64,000 bases of DNA, taken from positions 62,001-126,000 of the forward strand of contig NZ_JBGGTX010000004.1 in the NCBI RefSeq assembly GCF_041287255.1, in the 5' to 3' direction. The stretch is from Tamlana flava (GTDB taxonomy: Bacteria > Bacteroidota > Bacteroidia > Flavobacteriales > Flavobacteriaceae). The notes beneath the pieces are model-generated. The model ran no database searches. It was not told the DNA's origin and saw only the letters and a list, made by a program, of their open reading frames with translations. Shown here one piece after another: positions 62,065 to 64,000 of the stretch. Within the stretch, counting starts at the first letter, position 1, and each line of letters starts with the position of its first letter. The position numbers and the translations under genes are program-made.

Positions 62065-62131
62065 TAAAGATATTAATCAAATCATTTTTCTTGGGGTTTA
62101 AAATAGCCAAAAAAGGGGTACAAAATGTTCT
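62065..62131 (-). promoter_or_regulatory. Tandem HTCS-type boxes and -7 element of the gene at 60217-61992
   Basis: On the minus strand AGAACATTTTGTACCCC (62131-62115) and TGGCTATTTTAAACCCC (62109-62093) start 22 bases apart. TATCTTTA (62072-62065) follows 21 bases after the second box and matches the -7 element at 7 of 8 positions. Confidence 0.62.
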
Positions 62132-62398
62132 TTGTTGATTTAATTAATCCGTGAAAAATAATAATTTTTGAATTTGGAAACAAGTATTACAATGAAATTA
62201 TTTCGTAGGATAAAGTTCCAAATTTGGCGACTTAAACGATATATGCTATCTTAGATTAAAAATGGCAACAGTTAAAGGGTAATAATTTCGACAAATGGAA
62301 TGTTATTTATTGGCCGTTTTAGTTTTAAAAGAACTATTAAAGGGTTATTTTTGAAGCCTGATTATGGCTTCAAGAAAAATAAGGTTGCTTAACAAATT
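62132..62398. other. Intergenic region upstream of the HTCS gene
   Basis: Divergent spacer with no AraR operator. A weak partial match to the HTCS-type box at 62276-62292 was not accepted. Nothing else is recognised. Confidence 0.45.
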
Positions 62399-64000
62399 AT
62401 GAAAAGAAAAATCTCTCTCATAGCAATATTATTTTGCCTTGTTTTTGGGTATGGGCAAAATGCTTCTAGTCAATTCAACCCCATAGAAGACGAGCTTACA
62501 TTTCATGCTCTGGATGTAGAACTCGGTGTTAATTCCATTGAGCAAGATTCTCTTGGTTTTATTTGGATTGGTACTCCTGGAGGATTATTTCGTTATGACG
62601 GCACACAATTTATTTCCTACAGTAAAGACAAGGAGATTGCCAAAAACCAAAACCTTAGTAATAATTTTATCAGGCAGTTGCGCCTTATTGATAAAGGAAA
62701 GCTTGCAATAACTACCTATGAGGGGTTGAATATCTTCGACCCAAGAAAAGAGTCTTTTCAATTGATTAATGAAAAAAACGGCTTGTTAAGCGATAATATT
62801 AGTCGATTTGAATACGGAGACGACGGTGCATTTATTTTAGGAGTAGATAGTGTTGGCGTTCAAATATTTCATACTGACAAAAAAATCACCTTATATTCAA
62901 ATAACCCCCATTACGACGAATCACTTTTTTCTGATGATATTGTAAGTATGGTTCGCCAGGATGATTCTTTGCTTTGGGTGGGTTCCAAAAGTAATGGGCT
63001 AAATAAAATTAATCTGCGCACCAAAAAGGTTACTCGCGTTTCGTTAAAGGGGAATAATTTTACTTCAGCGCTCCAAATAGATGCGCTTTATACTTGTAGC
63101 GACAATAATTTGTGGGTAGGTTCCAACAATGGGCTGTACGTTATTACCGCTACACACGATACCTTACACATGCAGAAATCTGATTTTGAAGGTAGAGGGC
63201 TAAGCGACAACAGTATCCTTTGTTTTGAAGAAGACAATTTAGGCCAAATTTGGATGGGTACCCGAAATGGTGGGCTCAATATTGTAAACAAGCAAGGTTT
63301 TCTACAGAAAAAACGGAACTTGAAGGTTAAATGGTATTTGCCAAAAGATGATGGCACAAGTGTTTCCAATAGGTCGGTAACTGCATTAAAAAAAGATTGG
63401 GATGGCAACATGTGGGTTGGAACCGGTATAGGTTTAATGTTTGTTAAGCCAGATGGGGAACCTATAAAATTATTGAGAAAGAATGACGCCACCAGTGAGA
63501 GTTTGGGCCATGATAGGGTGTCAGCCCTAGAAGAACGTTTTGATGGAAAGATTTGGATAGGAACGGATGGGGCAGGGCTGGATTTGTTCGACCCAATGAA
63601 TGGTTTGTTTGAGCATTACAAAAATGTGCCCTACAATCCCTCAAGTATCAGTAACGACTACATTTTGGCCTTGTATGAAGACAAGAAAAAAAGGCTTTGG
63701 GTAGGTACATATTTAGGTGGCCTTAACAAAATGAATCCTGAAACCGGACACTGTAAACATTATTTACAAGGAAGCCCGGACAAAGGAAGTGATGTACGAG
63801 TTATTTTTGAAGATGGTAAAGAGCAAATTTGGGTTGGCACCAATAGAGGTGGCTTGTTTAAATATAACGAGGTACTGGATCAATTTGAAAATATCAGTTC
63901 CTTAAGGAAATTGGATATTCGAGATATCAACGAGGATTCAAACGGATTTTTATGGATGGCCACTTATGGTGATGGTATTTTAAAGTATAACCCAAAAACT
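62399..64000 (+). CDS. Hybrid two-component system regulator (N-terminal sensor part)
   Basis: The frame is open from ATG 62399 to the window edge (534 codons seen). A signal peptide ends near GYGQN, and then comes a series of two-component-regulator propeller repeats with the motif (F/L)(I/L)W(I/V)GT followed by GG or GL (DSLGFIWIGTPGGLFRYDG, QIWMGTRNGGLNI, MWVGTGIGL, KIWIGTDGAGLDLFDP, RLWVGTYLGGL). This is the periplasmic sensor of HTCS proteins; the membrane helix, histidine kinase, receiver and AraC-type DNA-binding domain should lie beyond the window. Such regulators sense oligosaccharides and activate nearby glycan genes, here probably those with the 17-base boxes. Confidence 0.9.
   Translation, partial: MKRKISLIAILFCLVFGYGQNASSQFNPIEDELTFHALDVELGVNSIEQDSLGFIWIGTPGGLFRYDGTQFISYSKDKEIAKNQNLSNNFIRQLRLIDKGKLAITTYEGLNIFDPRKESFQLINEKNGLLSDNISRFEYGDDGAFILGVDSVGVQIFHTDKKITLYSNNPHYDESLFSDDIVSMVRQDDSLLWVGSKSNGLNKINLRTKKVTRVSLKGNNFTSALQIDALYTCSDNNLWVGSNNGLYVITATHDTLHMQKSDFEGRGLSDNSILCFEEDNLGQIWMGTRNGGLNIVNKQGFLQKKRNLKVKWYLPKDDGTSVSNRSVTALKKDWDGNMWVGTGIGLMFVKPDGEPIKLLRKNDATSESLGHDRVSALEERFDGKIWIGTDGAGLDLFDPMNGLFEHYKNVPYNPSSISNDYILALYEDKKKRLWVGTYLGGLNKMNPETGHCKHYLQGSPDKGSDVRVIFEDGKEQIWVGTNRGGLFKYNEVLDQFENISSLRKLDIRDINEDSNGFLWMATYGDGILKYNPKT

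Noticed and set aside
62276..62292. Weak minus-strand match to the HTCS-type box upstream of the HTCS gene
   Set aside because: Only the ACCCT end and central A/T bases fit, there is no partner at 22 bases, and no suitable -7 element follows.
62526..63644. Short frames on both strands at the right edge
   Set aside because: The uninterrupted plus-strand frame from 62399 encodes repeated propeller motifs of an HTCS sensor and explains the region.
1..64000. CRISPR arrays, tRNA or rRNA genes, insertion sequences, prophage
   Set aside because: No evenly spaced repeats, cloverleaf sequences, transposase or phage proteins were seen.

Overview
The window looks like chromosome of a marine Flavobacteriaceae-type member of the Bacteroidota. 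It is AT-rich and carries a SusC/SusD pair, several proteins with type IX secretion (T9SS) C-terminal signals, promoters of the TAnnTTTG type, an NrtR-type AraR, and a hybrid two-component system (HTCS) sensor. Species cannot be told from the sequence alone. No rRNA, tRNA, CRISPR array, IS element or phage gene was seen.

Layout. 1-3926: end of an operon with a truncated aldehyde dehydrogenase, a GH28 pectinase-like enzyme and an unassigned 617-residue secreted protein. 3944-4633: araR, a Nudix-fold repressor with a degenerate Nudix box, on the minus strand. 5122-9144: a 1340-residue secreted fusion of an FG-GAP/UnbV module with a vanadium-haloperoxidase-like PAP2 domain. It is flanked by two copies (4574-4889 and 9275-9588) of the araR-to-susC intergenic region, the second carrying a dead stub of the araR 5' end. 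9593-28914: an L-arabinan utilisation locus, susC-susD-FG-GAP lipoprotein, then GH51, three GH43, GH127, a GH39-like enzyme and a second GH51. 29067-35884: araB-araD-araA-galM-Na+/sugar symporter, closed by a strong terminator. 36240-43300: a second symporter, then xylR-xylB-xylA-xylE for D-xylose. 43309-44091: an orphan, short FecR. 44356-47187: the three-subunit proton-translocating transhydrogenase. 47479-61992: a DUF1593 protein, a type B T9SS propeller/PKD protein with a 29-residue membrane ORF, two paralogous LamG/cadherin-like/CBM-like T9SS proteins, and between them a very large GH2 enzyme with added LamG modules. 62399-64000: the 5' part of an HTCS regulator.

How it works together. 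Surface and periplasmic enzymes would trim alpha-linked (GH51, GH43) and beta-linked (GH127) L-arabinose from arabinan or arabinose-decorated pectin. SusCD imports oligosaccharides, Na+ and H+ symporters take up free sugars, and AraA/B/D and XylA/B feed the pentose phosphate pathway. Eight copies of a 19-bp palindrome (AAGTGT-N7-ACACTT and close variants) mark the probable AraR regulon, including three genes far from the ara operon (49457, 54955, 61992). In front of those same three genes lies a second motif (consensus about nGrACAwTTTrTACCCy, often as two copies 22 bp apart) placed 21-22 bases upstream of a -7 element. This suggests activation by the HTCS regulator with AraR acting as a downstream block. 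A fourth such promoter points into a terminator with no gene between, and may make a short RNA or be a relic.

All assignments rest on reading the sequence and on knowledge of the families. No database search was run. Residue numbers count from the start given for each gene.
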